64,000 bases of DNA, from the NCBI GenBank assembly GCA_004124385.1, contig SCKN01000002.1, forward strand, positions 1-64,000, read 5' to 3'. Below are positions 8,858-18,308 of the stretch, one piece after another. The stretch is from Fidelibacterota bacterium. Its GTDB lineage: Bacteria; Fidelibacterota; Marinisomatia; Marinisomatales; TCS55. The notes beneath the pieces are model-generated. The model saw only the letters and a list, made by a program, of their open reading frames with translations, had not been told where the DNA came from and ran no database searches. Positions within the stretch are counted from its first letter, which is position 1. Each line of letters starts with the position of its first letter. The position numbers were made by a program, and so were the translations under genes.

Positions 8858-10163
8858 CTAATTGATTGGAAAGCCGATAACGTAAAATACGCCCTGTGAT
8901 TGTATCGCATATATACACAATCCCCCGATCATCAACTGTGATTGCCGATGGTGCTACAAGAAATCCTTTTTCTTCTATTGTGATAAATGTGTCCACTACA
9001 ACTGTATCCAGACCATGAATAACTTGCATAGTCGTGTCTACGATAAATGTTTCAACGCCGGCTTTTAGAAAAAATTTACCATTAGAATCGAAGACTTGAA
9101 CCTCTTGGGCTTCTGTATTTGCCACATAAACAAACTGATTATTATCCACTGCTACATCAGCGGGGTTAGAAAAACGATATAAATCCATAATTTCATTCAT
9201 ACCATTATCAAAAACAGATGGATAATTATTTGAGCCTGAAACTTTTCTAATTTTATGAACCGTAAAATATTCACCCGTTTGGGAGTAATAAATATTACCA
9301 TTGTAATCCACATCGATACCTGTAGGATCGTCAACAGTCCCCGCACCTGTTCCTTGGTCTGTCACTGTATGAGCAAACACGCCCCGATGCGTCCATATTT
9401 CTTCACCGTTGGATAATCTTATTAAATGTGTTCGCTGGAGATCAATTCGAATAATGCGATCATGGGGATGGTCGAGAGCAAAAATATAATTGCTTTTATC
9501 CTGTGTAGCAGAGAGCCCGCTGAAATTTGATTCTTCTGAATTATAATAAATATCATTGAAAGAATGGATTGAAAGAGCGCCATCATAAAATACATGAGGA
9601 GCTAACAAGGAATCTATCACTGCTTGGGGAGCTCCCCAATTCACATATTCAAGTACCCAATCTGCATCATTTAAATATTGAGACCATTCTTCATTAAACG
9701 CATCGATTGTAACTGACCCTGCTGCTTCATTAAAAAATGAGCCGGAAACAGCCATTTCATCGATGCCAGTTGTATTGATGTAATAATTCCATATATAAAT
9801 CTTTTGACTACCGTCAGTAAAAAACACATTCATTTTTTGATCTATATCCAAATCAATAGGAGTAATATTTAAATTTTTCAGATCATCAAACCCTTCCAAA
9901 ACTTCACCACTTTGATTAAAAACAATAATAGATTTAGTTCCAGAATCCGCCACAAACACATATCCGTTTGAAGCGACGGAAATTTCTACTGGATGCTGCA
10001 GTCCCATTTTTTCATCCCAAATCGGGTGTATAAGTAAAAATGTTGTATCTCCTGCAGAAAACTCACCATCATTATCTAGTGAGTCTGGAAGTTGCATTTT
10101 TTCCACACAAGCATTGGATAGCAAAACAATTACAAATACTAAATAAATTATTTTCAGCTTCAA
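8832..10163 (-). CDS. NHL/six-bladed propeller lipoprotein
   Basis: A probable lipoprotein: signal segment with lipobox LSNAC (Cys19), followed by a 6-bladed beta-propeller of the NHL type. Repeats are visible as PVEISVASNGYVFVADSG, PTGIDVDYNGNIYYSQ, PADVAVDNNQFVYVANT and PSAITVDDRGIVYICD. The start is a TTG: no ATG precedes the lipobox, and the TTG overlaps the upstream stop codon as TTGA, with AGGAT before it. Such propellers commonly bind partners or glycans; no ligand can be inferred here. The neighbours (PorV-like protein, TonB receptor) suggest an envelope complex. Confidence 0.8.
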   Translation of the reverse strand: MKLKIIYLVFVIVLLSNACVEKMQLPDSLDNDGEFSAGDTTFLLIHPIWDEKMGLQHPVEISVASNGYVFVADSGTKSIIVFNQSGEVLEGFDDLKNLNITPIDLDIDQKMNVFFTDGSQKIYIWNYYINTTGIDEMAVSGSFFNEAAGSVTIDAFNEEWSQYLNDADWVLEYVNWGAPQAVIDSLLAPHVFYDGALSIHSFNDIYYNSEESNFSGLSATQDKSNYIFALDHPHDRIIRIDLQRTHLIRLSNGEEIWTHRGVFAHTVTDQGTGAGTVDDPTGIDVDYNGNIYYSQTGEYFTVHKIRKVSGSNNYPSVFDNGMNEIMDLYRFSNPADVAVDNNQFVYVANTEAQEVQVFDSNGKFFLKAGVETFIVDTTMQVIHGLDTVVVDTFITIEEKGFLVAPSAITVDDRGIVYICDTITGRILRYRLSNQLDEDLQPIP

Positions 10164-11158
10164 AACGCCAATCCTAGAGACAATCGTTGAGGGTCAGATA
10201 AATGATTAAAGTTTGCGTATCCATAATCCACGCGGAGTTTTAGTTTACCAATGGGTATAATCAAACCGGCACCAAATGAAACATTTTCTTCTTCTTTATT
10301 TATTTTATATCCACCTCGCAAAAAGAACATGTTTCCATAATTGTATTCTAGACCTGTGGAAATATTTTCAGCATTATCCACTGGGTGATTTAATTGCAAT
10401 GAAAATAGAATGGATTGTTGAGCTGTCTGCCATATTTCCATAGCAGCCCCAACCCTAAAAACAGTTGGTGGTGAAAAAGATTCGAATTCAGTTGTTACCG
10501 TTTTCTCTTCACCTGTATCTGTATCTAATACATTTTTTTCAAATGTGCCATCGGGTTTAGCTTGAGGACCAAAATGAGACAAGGAAGCTGAAAAACGTAA
10601 TGACTTAAACCCAGTCCAATAAAATGTACCCATATCCAACATGGCTGTGCTCATGGTTCGTCCTGCTAAATTTTCTTCAACTTGTTTCAATGTAATACCG
10701 AAACTGAATCGATCTGTCATACGTGCGCCATACGTTAAGGCAATAAAACGATCCTGATAAACAAAATAACTTCCTGATCCGTGGGGTAAATATTCAGTTG
10801 TTTCCTCCATGGGTGCCATGTGCAATATACCAAAAGAAAATCCGGCATAATGTCGTCCACTTATATTTCGGGTAATGCTGAAAAAATCATAATTAATCTC
10901 TGCCGGCCATTGAATTCGGGAAGCTGAAAATTCTGTCTGGTCAAATTGAGCTATTGTACCTGGATTATAATAAACGGATGCAGCGTCTTGCTGTAAAGCA
11001 ACGACAGCTTCCCCCATGCCTACTGCTCTAGCGCTTACACCGATTTTTAAAAAAGTAAAAATAGAGGTTCCCACACGCTGACCGCCCAAAATGGGGAAAA
11101 AATTTTGTCCTTGAACAGCCGTGATTGAAACCAGAACTATTAGTAAAAATTTTCTCAT
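10160..11158 (-). CDS. PorV/PorQ-like outer-membrane protein (UPF0164-type)
   Basis: The 332-aa protein resembles the PorV family, FadL-like barrels that in T9SS shuttle cargo from the translocon to the attachment complex. A signal peptide ends VQG before Gln-Asn. The characteristic early segment is FLKIGVSARAVGMGEAVVAL, followed by the Asn-Pro-Gly of YYNPGT, and the chain ends LSLGLAF. It overlaps the TonB-dependent receptor stop by one base and the NHL-lipoprotein start by four. It may serve the neighbouring proteins, but two more PorV/PorQ-like genes lie at 25.8-27.6 kb, so its specificity is unknown. Confidence 0.8.
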   Translation of the reverse strand: MRKFLLIVLVSITAVQGQNFFPILGGQRVGTSIFTFLKIGVSARAVGMGEAVVALQQDAASVYYNPGTIAQFDQTEFSASRIQWPAEINYDFFSITRNISGRHYAGFSFGILHMAPMEETTEYLPHGSGSYFVYQDRFIALTYGARMTDRFSFGITLKQVEENLAGRTMSTAMLDMGTFYWTGFKSLRFSASLSHFGPQAKPDGTFEKNVLDTDTGEEKTVTTEFESFSPPTVFRVGAAMEIWQTAQQSILFSLQLNHPVDNAENISTGLEYNYGNMFFLRGGYKINKEEENVSFGAGLIIPIGKLKLRVDYGYANFNHLSDPQRLSLGLAF

Positions 11159-13974
11159 TAAAAAATAACCTGCATCCCTAATTCGAAGGTACGGGGGTTA
11201 CCATTGCGTGATGGATCATAATTGGGATTTGGACGACTTATCATGCTATAAGGAATAATTTCTCCCGGGTTATAACCTCTTCCGGTATAGGGGTTGATTC
11301 GCCTTGGAATTTGTTCATCAAACACGTTTTCAATTTCCAGAAACAATTTGTATTTAAAACCGGCAATATGAAATGTCTTATAAAGCTTTAAATCCAACGT
11401 GGTGTAGCCGCTCACGTTATCCAACCCCAATCGTTTAAATAATTCCGGAGTATATTCACTAATGTTTGCATAAGGATTATCCCCATCCCTTGGTCCCACA
11501 TAGTAAGGGACGCCATCTACATATCGAATTCCATCTTCATATTCATTTGTTCCGGGAAGGGATTGGGTATATCGTCGTCCGGAGCCAAACTCAAAACGCA
11601 TAGAAACTCCCCAATTTGCCGGGTGTGTATAATGGATATTGCTGAAGAATTGGAGTGGCTTATCCCAGCTCATGTAATTCTCACCCAGAGGTTTTTCGCT
11701 CAAAGCTCCGGCTTGGACAAGCAAATTGTCTAAGGGGGATGAGCTTTTTCCGGTAATAATCGAATAATTGAAATTCAAATCCACAAACCACCGTTCAAGT
11801 ACCCTGCTTTTCAGAATCATTTCTACTCCTCGTGCCCTGGCATAATCCGCATTGAAATACATATTGAATCGTAAATGAGCAAATTTTGGATTGGAAGGTG
11901 TAATGGTTTGAGACGTTTCATAATCAAACATATCTTTCCAATATACCTTCATTTCCAGCACTTGGTCCTCACTGAAACGGTGTTTTATACCCAATTCATA
12001 CTGAACGGTTGTTTTAGGATTTAGGTTAGGATTCCCGAAAACCTGATAAGTAGATTGGGAAACAGAATTCAACTTTGCATAGACATATTGAAATGTGGGT
12101 AATTGGGAAAAATGTCCGTAATAAAAATAAAGAACATCGTTGTCCGTCACAGGGTGAGATATGCCAAAGCGCGGGCTGAATCTACCTTTCCCCTTGAATC
12201 CAAAAAGGTCGAAAGTTTCTTCATCAAATTTTTTCCGGGCAGCATCCGTTATTATCACGGTGTTGGGATTATTGATTGCATCTTCTACATATTTCCCCGG
12301 GAACCAATAATCATAGCGCATACCGATATTTACGGTCATTCCTTCAAAGGTAATACGGTCTTGGACGTAGAATGCGCCAAAGGTGGTGTTTGCTTTATAC
12401 ATATCAAAATTGGCACCAAAACCCGATGTTCCAGCCCATGGCTCATCAATATCAAGAACTTGAATTTCTGTCAGCGTATTTTCAAATCCGCCTTTGATCT
12501 TATGGCGCTTTAGCGTGCGGTATGTCCAATCAACATCAAATCGATAGTTATCGCTGGAAATATTATACCATTCGGGTGCAAAACCGGTATCGTAAAATTC
12601 GTCGCCATATGAAATGGTAATATTCCCGTCTTGATCTATAACGGTGTAGTTGATGGGATCTAAGTCCAGGCGTTCTTTATATTCATTCCAGTGCAGGTCC
12701 TGGACGGCGCTATGTTCAAGAGTTAAAAACCTACCCATGGTGATTTCATAAAACGATTGGGTGCTCAATGTATGGGTCCAGTTCAAACTTATCAGCCGTG
12801 TTTCACGTGTAATTGTATTATAATTATCTAAAATTTTCTGGTATGTATAGGGGTAGTAGGTAGATGAAAATGCCCGGGGCATAAAAAAACCTTGATTAAT
12901 ATTCAGAGAAATATCATAAGACATACTCAATCTTTTCTTTGGATTAATTCTCCAGGTAAGTTTATAAAGAGCATGCCAGTCATTGTTTTCACGGGGGGCC
13001 AGTGCGGATAATAAACCATCTTGAGTTTCTTCACTCATCCCTGGGATTGACCAAAAGCGATGCGGATAAAGTTCCCGGGCAGTGGGTAGATTTCTGTCAT
13101 ACATTTTCCCATATCCATTAATAAAAATGGAAAATGTTCCGGGTAAATCGACACCCAGCTTAGGTAACAACCATTCAATAATCGGATCCGGTCCGCCAAG
13201 ATTAAATTCGATTCTATCGGTAGAATAATGGGTAATTACATCCTGTTCTAACCCCCAATTATCGCTAGAGTACTTGACGGTACCCTCATAATGATCCCGG
13301 CCATCCTTCAGCTTTATATTTATAATTCCGGACATGGCCTGACCATATTCTGCATCGTAGCCGCCGGTGATAATTTCCAATTCTTGGATTGCTTCCGGAT
13401 TGATAAATAGATTTCCTGAATAGCCGGAAAGGGGGTCTTTAATCGATTGGCCATCAACAATAAACATACTTTCATCAATGCGGCCGCCGCGAATATGAAT
13501 TTCATTATCCTGAGTGGATACGCCTATTTGTTCCGCCAAAATATCTTCCACACTGGAAACAACTCTGTTTGCAATATCCTCACTGGTAATGCGGACGACA
13601 CTCGCTGTTTCATCCACATCAAAGAGCGGTTTTGACCCAATGACAACTACTTCTTCACCCAACGTCAGGACTGTTTCTTCCATATTGAAATTCAGTACGG
13701 TGGGGCCACCGGATTTTACGCTGATACCCGTTTGAAGCAAAATTTTATATCCGATGATGGATGCTTCAATGTCATGCGTTCCAAATGAAATTCCGGTAAT
13801 ACGAAAATTGCCGTCCAAATCGGATGCAGCGCCATAATACGTTCCCTTAACAATGACATTAACACCGACAAGACCTTCATTGGTTTTTGCATCAATAACC
13901 CTGCCGGAAATAATTCCGGTGTTTTGGGCAAATACCATAAGTGGAATAAATAAAATAAGCCAGCGGAATCTCAT
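11158..13974 (-). CDS. TonB-dependent receptor with N-terminal carboxypeptidase-regulatory-like domain
   Basis: Outer-membrane active-uptake receptor, 938 aa. A signal peptide ends MVFA before Gln-Asn. Residues about 20-105 form the CarboxypepD_reg-like beta-sandwich (GIISGRVIDAKTNEG). Residues about 110-225 are the plug, with RITSEDIANRV, IHIRGGRIDESMFIVDG and GGYDAEYGQAMSGIINI. The remainder is a 22-strand barrel ending FELGMQVIF. The layout resembles SusC-like receptors but no SusD-like partner is present; instead it overlaps a lipoprotein gene upstream (ATGA) and a PorV-like gene downstream. The substrate is unknown. Confidence 0.92.
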   Translation of the reverse strand: MRFRWLILFIPLMVFAQNTGIISGRVIDAKTNEGLVGVNVIVKGTYYGAASDLDGNFRITGISFGTHDIEASIIGYKILLQTGISVKSGGPTVLNFNMEETVLTLGEEVVVIGSKPLFDVDETASVVRITSEDIANRVVSSVEDILAEQIGVSTQDNEIHIRGGRIDESMFIVDGQSIKDPLSGYSGNLFINPEAIQELEIITGGYDAEYGQAMSGIINIKLKDGRDHYEGTVKYSSDNWGLEQDVITHYSTDRIEFNLGGPDPIIEWLLPKLGVDLPGTFSIFINGYGKMYDRNLPTARELYPHRFWSIPGMSEETQDGLLSALAPRENNDWHALYKLTWRINPKKRLSMSYDISLNINQGFFMPRAFSSTYYPYTYQKILDNYNTITRETRLISLNWTHTLSTQSFYEITMGRFLTLEHSAVQDLHWNEYKERLDLDPINYTVIDQDGNITISYGDEFYDTGFAPEWYNISSDNYRFDVDWTYRTLKRHKIKGGFENTLTEIQVLDIDEPWAGTSGFGANFDMYKANTTFGAFYVQDRITFEGMTVNIGMRYDYWFPGKYVEDAINNPNTVIITDAARKKFDEETFDLFGFKGKGRFSPRFGISHPVTDNDVLYFYYGHFSQLPTFQYVYAKLNSVSQSTYQVFGNPNLNPKTTVQYELGIKHRFSEDQVLEMKVYWKDMFDYETSQTITPSNPKFAHLRFNMYFNADYARARGVEMILKSRVLERWFVDLNFNYSIITGKSSSPLDNLLVQAGALSEKPLGENYMSWDKPLQFFSNIHYTHPANWGVSMRFEFGSGRRYTQSLPGTNEYEDGIRYVDGVPYYVGPRDGDNPYANISEYTPELFKRLGLDNVSGYTTLDLKLYKTFHIAGFKYKLFLEIENVFDEQIPRRINPYTGRGYNPGEIIPYSMISRPNPNYDPSRNGNPRTFELGMQVIF

Positions 13975-15485
13975 TCTGCAAATTCCTCATTTAATAAATA
14001 ATCGATGAATCCTTTTGCGGAAATACCACCATCTAATACTGGGACGGAACCATTATGCATGGGAATTGAAAACAAAACAACTTTACCCGATTCAACAGTT
14101 GGTGATACCTGAAAACGACCAAGGCTGCACACATTGGGTGAATCAGTCCACTCATCAGATCCATCACCTTCTTCCATATTATACAGACTTTTTATTGAAC
14201 TGAATTCACTTGAGTCTGGTTCGAATCCTTTTACTCGAATCGCAACCAATTGAGAAAGAGCTAAATCAAGACTATCTGAAATTTCAGATTCTAGGATGGT
14301 CCCTTGAAAAAGTCGCCCAGAAGGATTTATCACTGAAGTAGATTTTATTGGAAACCATGTAAAAGTAGAATCTTTAAGTTCAGGTGCATTCATCAACAAA
14401 TGACCTCCATCCATAACGTAATTAAGCAAACTGCTTCCTGCTTCATGGTACGTTTCTACACCTGTATATGCAGAATACCAAATTACTTTATTGAAATACT
14501 TGAGGTTAGCCGATACATCGCTACTTGAATAAGGTAATTCCTTACCAATTTCCCATATAGAAAACTGATCTGCGCCTATTATGGTATCCAATATTGATCT
14601 GTACCAGTCCTGGGCATTATTTTGACTGTCTTGAGAAAAATCATCTACTAACAACACATCACCATTTACAGCCATGACTCGCCAAAATCCCGGTTCATTG
14701 GGGTTGGTGCCATCAGGAAAAAAAACGATATCGCTTTCAGCGCCTGCAATATCTATCGCTTGGATATAAAAGCGATGATAACCGGGCTCAATGTCTGTCA
14801 GAGTAATACTGGAATAAGCTGCCGCGTCCAATTGGATCCAGCACGTATTACAGGTATCGTCCAGGGCGTAATAGATATCGATGACTGTTTCAATACCATC
14901 CTGGTCTATAACATCCCAGACGAAGGTCCGTGTAGGGAACGTTAAACTGGTATCACTTTGGATATCATCTACGAAAGGATTGCTGCGATAACGAAAACTG
15001 ATCTCCGGTGCAGAATTCATGATGGGCAGGGTCAATTTTGCTGGAGTTGCATCGGCTAAACTATCATTATCTACTGCAACAACTTCAAAACTGAAAACAC
15101 CAAGATCCGTTCGAATCGGTACATAAAAAAGGCCTTCTTCTTCAGCGGTAAAGGTCCATATAGAATCAGAACTCCACTTGTATTTATAACCAATTATATT
15201 GCCATCCCGATCCTCACCCCACCAATGAAGATGTTGTTTACTCGTGGTTATGGATGTGAATGCATGATCAAGCGTATCCCACACCATTCCCGGCAATGGT
15301 TCTTCATCAATGGCATATGTGAACTCCCCACTTGTTGAATCGTAATGAGCATATATTGTATCATTGGCGATTAATGATAAATATGTTTCAGGTGATTCAT
15401 TTTCATGGGAAATAGACGGATCCTCATAATCCCAAAGAGAACATGAAAAAAAGATGAAAAATGAAATAGGTCCCAGGCGGTGCAT
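13971..15485 (-). CDS. Large secreted lipoprotein with Ig-like and GATase-like regions
   Basis: Function unknown. The 504-aa protein starts with a short hydrophobic signal ending in a possible lipobox FFSC (Cys15). Residues about 60-250 look like two Ig/fibronectin-type beta-sandwiches (for example HLHWWGEDRDGNIIGYKYKW). Residues about 270-500 begin DVLLVDDFSQ and contain VIWYSA and LLNYVMDGGHLLMNAPEL, resembling class-I amidotransferase-like folds without the catalytic triad. It is the first gene after a terminator and overlaps the TonB-receptor start by ATGA, so the two are co-expressed; as a lipoprotein next to a receptor it may assist uptake. Confidence 0.7.
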   Translation of the reverse strand: MHRLGPISFFIFFSCSLWDYEDPSISHENESPETYLSLIANDTIYAHYDSTSGEFTYAIDEEPLPGMVWDTLDHAFTSITTSKQHLHWWGEDRDGNIIGYKYKWSSDSIWTFTAEEEGLFYVPIRTDLGVFSFEVVAVDNDSLADATPAKLTLPIMNSAPEISFRYRSNPFVDDIQSDTSLTFPTRTFVWDVIDQDGIETVIDIYYALDDTCNTCWIQLDAAAYSSITLTDIEPGYHRFYIQAIDIAGAESDIVFFPDGTNPNEPGFWRVMAVNGDVLLVDDFSQDSQNNAQDWYRSILDTIIGADQFSIWEIGKELPYSSSDVSANLKYFNKVIWYSAYTGVETYHEAGSSLLNYVMDGGHLLMNAPELKDSTFTWFPIKSTSVINPSGRLFQGTILESEISDSLDLALSQLVAIRVKGFEPDSSEFSSIKSLYNMEEGDGSDEWTDSPNVCSLGRFQVSPTVESGKVVLFSIPMHNGSVPVLDGGISAKGFIDYLLNEEFAE

Positions 15486-15497
15486 ACTTTAAACAAT

Positions 15498-15523
15498 ACA
15501 GGGGCGGTTAATACCGCCCCTGT
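15498..15523 (-). terminator. Strong hairpin after the OB-repeat secreted protein
   Basis: ACAGGGGCGGT (15498-15508) pairs perfectly with ACCGCCCCTGT (15513-15523), loop TAAT. On the - strand it lies 10 bases after the stop codon at 15534 and is followed by ATTGTTT, a weak U tract. It probably ends the transcript arriving from sprA and neighbours. Confidence 0.75.
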
Positions 15524-15533
15524 GCAGTGTTGT

Positions 15534-16352
15534 TTATCTTACCAGAAGCATTTTGCGGTGAGCAATAAAATCGCCTGCTTTAATGCGGTACACATACATT
15601 CCTGAGGCAACGTCTGTTCCTGCATCATTTAAGCCATCCCAGTTAATGATATGATGCCCAGCATCCATTCTGTCAGAAACCAGTGTTCTCACCTTCCGAC
15701 CTAACACATCATAAACCATGAGTTTCACATCAGAATTTTCAGCTAATTGAAAACGAATCCGTGTTTCTGGATTGAATGGGTTTGGGAAGTTGGGATAGAG
15801 AGCAAATTCCCTGGCAATGCCAGCAAAATCATCATCAATCCCTAACTGACCTAGATCTGCCATGTCCCTGATTTGGATCTTGTAAGTACCAAAACTGAAA
15901 TTGAAGATACCTGACACATTGGTCAGGGTAGTTCCTTCTTCTAATCCGCTCATGAAGCTGTTTGCTTCCATGGTTGCCATATCATCATCAATGAGACATT
16001 CAACGCCGGAACCATCAACCACAGACCAATCGAATGAGTTCACTGATGAAACAGTCACATTACCAATTGAAACTAATACACCTTCGTAAGATTCTACTTC
16101 ATCTGCATCTTGAGCTAAATCAGATGTACCAACTGCGACAGCTGACATACTGTTTCCAGTACTTTCGACAGTAACAGATGAGATATTAATGAGCTTGGTA
16201 TTATTATCGTATTTAAAGTGCCATTCCGGATCATATTCTTCCACGGTTCCGGTAATGGTTACTTCATCTCCTCTTGTCAGTTCAGAATCATCCCAGCCGT
16301 CAAAGATTATTCCACTCCATGCACTGACATATTTGAATAGCATAGGCTCCAT
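15534..16352 (-). CDS. C-terminal fragment of OB-repeat secreted protein, T9SS sorting domain
   Basis: Third piece of a gene spanning 15534-19961. The true reading continues from the central fragment: near 16331-16335 an AAA run seems to hold one extra base, after which Val-Ser-Ala-Trp-Ser-Gly-Ile-Ile-Phe continues the repeat in this frame. The first Met codons are therefore not a real start. It contains the second half of the last OB-like repeat (GDEVTITGTVEEYD), another OB-like unit, and a C-terminal FlgD-like/T9SS type A sorting domain beginning FALYPNFPNPFNPETRIRF and ending FIAHRKMLLVR. The sorting domain predicts export through the T9SS and surface attachment or release. Confidence 0.75.
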   Translation of the reverse strand: MEPMLFKYVSAWSGIIFDGWDDSELTRGDEVTITGTVEEYDPEWHFKYDNNTKLINISSVTVESTGNSMSAVAVGTSDLAQDADEVESYEGVLVSIGNVTVSSVNSFDWSVVDGSGVECLIDDDMATMEANSFMSGLEEGTTLTNVSGIFNFSFGTYKIQIRDMADLGQLGIDDDFAGIAREFALYPNFPNPFNPETRIRFQLAENSDVKLMVYDVLGRKVRTLVSDRMDAGHHIINWDGLNDAGTDVASGMYVYRIKAGDFIAHRKMLLVR

Positions 16353-18306
16353 AACCAGAATAATACTGAGCTGTATCAGCGGTTACAATTCCTGTAATTG
16401 TAACTTCACAACCATCATAGGGAGAATCTCCAGATCCCCACTCGGTGAACTGAATATCCTCAATTGAAAGATCACCGTCTTTACTCAGGTAACCAAACTG
16501 GTTTTCATCTATGTCGTATGGAAACGTACTGGTTTTGGATTCGTCCTGATCGGTACCGTCATCAGTAGCAGAAATATAATAATTAACACGCGCGCCGTCT
16601 ATTCCGGTAGCAGGTATGTTACCATCGTATGTATCACCAGCCCCAGCCCAATTCAAGGGCGCTGACTGATAGGCTCCACCATCAACTGAATACATGATTT
16701 CAGCAGAAGCAATCGCTGAATTATCAATTATATCAGCATATACAACTACAGCATCACTAGGACCAGGAGTACATGGAGTTCTGGATGCATCCGAAATAGT
16801 TGGCGGACCAGCGCCATACTCAATATCAGACATATAGAGCGGTACCAGCTTATAAGCAGTCGAATCTACATTGGAGCCATAATGATGATAAACCCAGCCT
16901 TCGATTGAACTAATAAATGTTCCTACAGGAGGAGGCCCGACAGCATCATAATGAACTTGAATGCTGTCAGAATCATCATCCACCAATACGCCACCGGAGC
17001 CATCATCCACTTCAAATATTTCGAATGGCAGATCATTATTGGTTACAAGACCTTGTTCTATCCGAACGGTTACATTACCCCATTGTTCTGCCGTTGTTGG
17101 CCAGCGTAAATCGCCTGACTCTATTAATTCCGGCTCTGGCAAATCTACACCTACAGCCAAAATATTAACAGGTTCAGTAATAAATAGTTCTGTCATATTC
17201 GCTGGGCCTGTAGAATATTCGTATACATAACCTGTTGCTTGAATGCGATCGCCTTCATAGAGAACAGGGAATGCTGAACCGTCCTCATCATAACACATGA
17301 TTGAACTCCATGGACCTCCGTTCTCATCCTGGAAATTAAACTTAACGCCATCACCGGCATAACTCAATCCTGTGGGCATGGTGACAATACCTTCTACAGT
17401 AACCGTATCTCCATACATGTAGGAAATATCTGATTCTTCATCTTCACCAGCGGCAATTAAATCACTATAAAGTACCTGCTGGATACGCTGCAAACGAACT
17501 GGGGCTCCATCTGCTTCCACCACATCGCGAGCCAACCTGGGTTCAAGTTTTGCATTATTATATGTGTAAGTCATAACGCCGGCAACTCCAGCCAATGCCT
17601 GCCCGCTTTCAGGGAAATAATAATAATCCCAAATATCATCTACACGCAGGGAATTTGTCCCATCTGTAACTGACCATTCACCATTACCAAGATCCGCATT
17701 GTCAACTGTCACACCGTCAACCTTTACTAAACAACCTTCGTAGGCTTCCGCTTCTGTTCCACCTGTCATAATCTGTCCGGGTGTAACAACAGACGGACTG
17801 ATCATATTGACAGCAGGTCCGTGAATGATGACTTCGGTTACATCCACTATTTCAGTTAAGCCATAGTATTCATCAACGGTTCCGGTAACAGTAACGCTGT
17901 CGCCTTCAGCAACGGAATGTACTGTACCTGCTGATGTTGAGAAATCAAAACCGTCCCAGCCATCATATTCAAAACATACAATCCCGTTCCAGGGCCCTAC
18001 GGCATCCTGCACATAGAGATAGCGATTACTGCTGCCGCCCCAGAACTCTGCCGTTACCACACCGCTGATAGTGACCGTGGCCCCATCCAAAGGACTGGCG
18101 TCATCCGTTCCTGGATCACTGACATATTGAATATCATAGATTGATGTAATTGCACCACCTGAAGGAAGAACTGTATATGAATATTCATCATCCGATGAGC
18201 TTGAATTGCCTTCATTATCTACAGCAAAAACAGAGTAAGTAACTGTTGTTCCAGCTGCTTGAGCAGGAATCGTTCCTTCGTATGTATCGCCGGATGTATT
18301 GGTCAT
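16300..18306 (-). CDS. Central fragment of OB-repeat secreted protein
   Basis: Second piece of the same broken gene. Near 18321 one base appears missing (ACT followed by TAC needs an additional T), which moves the reading out of the upstream frame; the protein text joins smoothly as Tyr-Thr-Val-Val-Thr-Met-Thr-Asn. The fragment holds several copies of a unit of about 100 residues, each starting like VTISGVVTAEFWGG or VTVEGIVTMPTG, with a VQD or FQD strand and a closing GDSVTVTGTVDEYYG or similar. These resemble the OB-fold domains found on extracellular nucleases (YhcR/DUF5689 type). Ig-like units of the form SAEIMYSVDGG lie between them. Confidence 0.7.
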   Translation of the reverse strand: MTNTSGDTYEGTIPAQAAGTTVTYSVFAVDNEGNSSSSDDEYSYTVLPSGGAITSIYDIQYVSDPGTDDASPLDGATVTISGVVTAEFWGGSSNRYLYVQDAVGPWNGIVCFEYDGWDGFDFSTSAGTVHSVAEGDSVTVTGTVDEYYGLTEIVDVTEVIIHGPAVNMISPSVVTPGQIMTGGTEAEAYEGCLVKVDGVTVDNADLGNGEWSVTDGTNSLRVDDIWDYYYFPESGQALAGVAGVMTYTYNNAKLEPRLARDVVEADGAPVRLQRIQQVLYSDLIAAGEDEESDISYMYGDTVTVEGIVTMPTGLSYAGDGVKFNFQDENGGPWSSIMCYDEDGSAFPVLYEGDRIQATGYVYEYSTGPANMTELFITEPVNILAVGVDLPEPELIESGDLRWPTTAEQWGNVTVRIEQGLVTNNDLPFEIFEVDDGSGGVLVDDDSDSIQVHYDAVGPPPVGTFISSIEGWVYHHYGSNVDSTAYKLVPLYMSDIEYGAGPPTISDASRTPCTPGPSDAVVVYADIIDNSAIASAEIMYSVDGGAYQSAPLNWAGAGDTYDGNIPATGIDGARVNYYISATDDGTDQDESKTSTFPYDIDENQFGYLSKDGDLSIEDIQFTEWGSGDSPYDGCEVTITGIVTADTAQYYSGYGAYAIQICQCMEWNNL

Positions 18307-18308
18307 GG

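Noticed and set aside
12103-12513. 136-residue + strand frame inside the TonB receptor gene
   Set aside because: It is antisense to a well-supported receptor, has no recognisable family, no ribosome-binding site and no domain-like composition.
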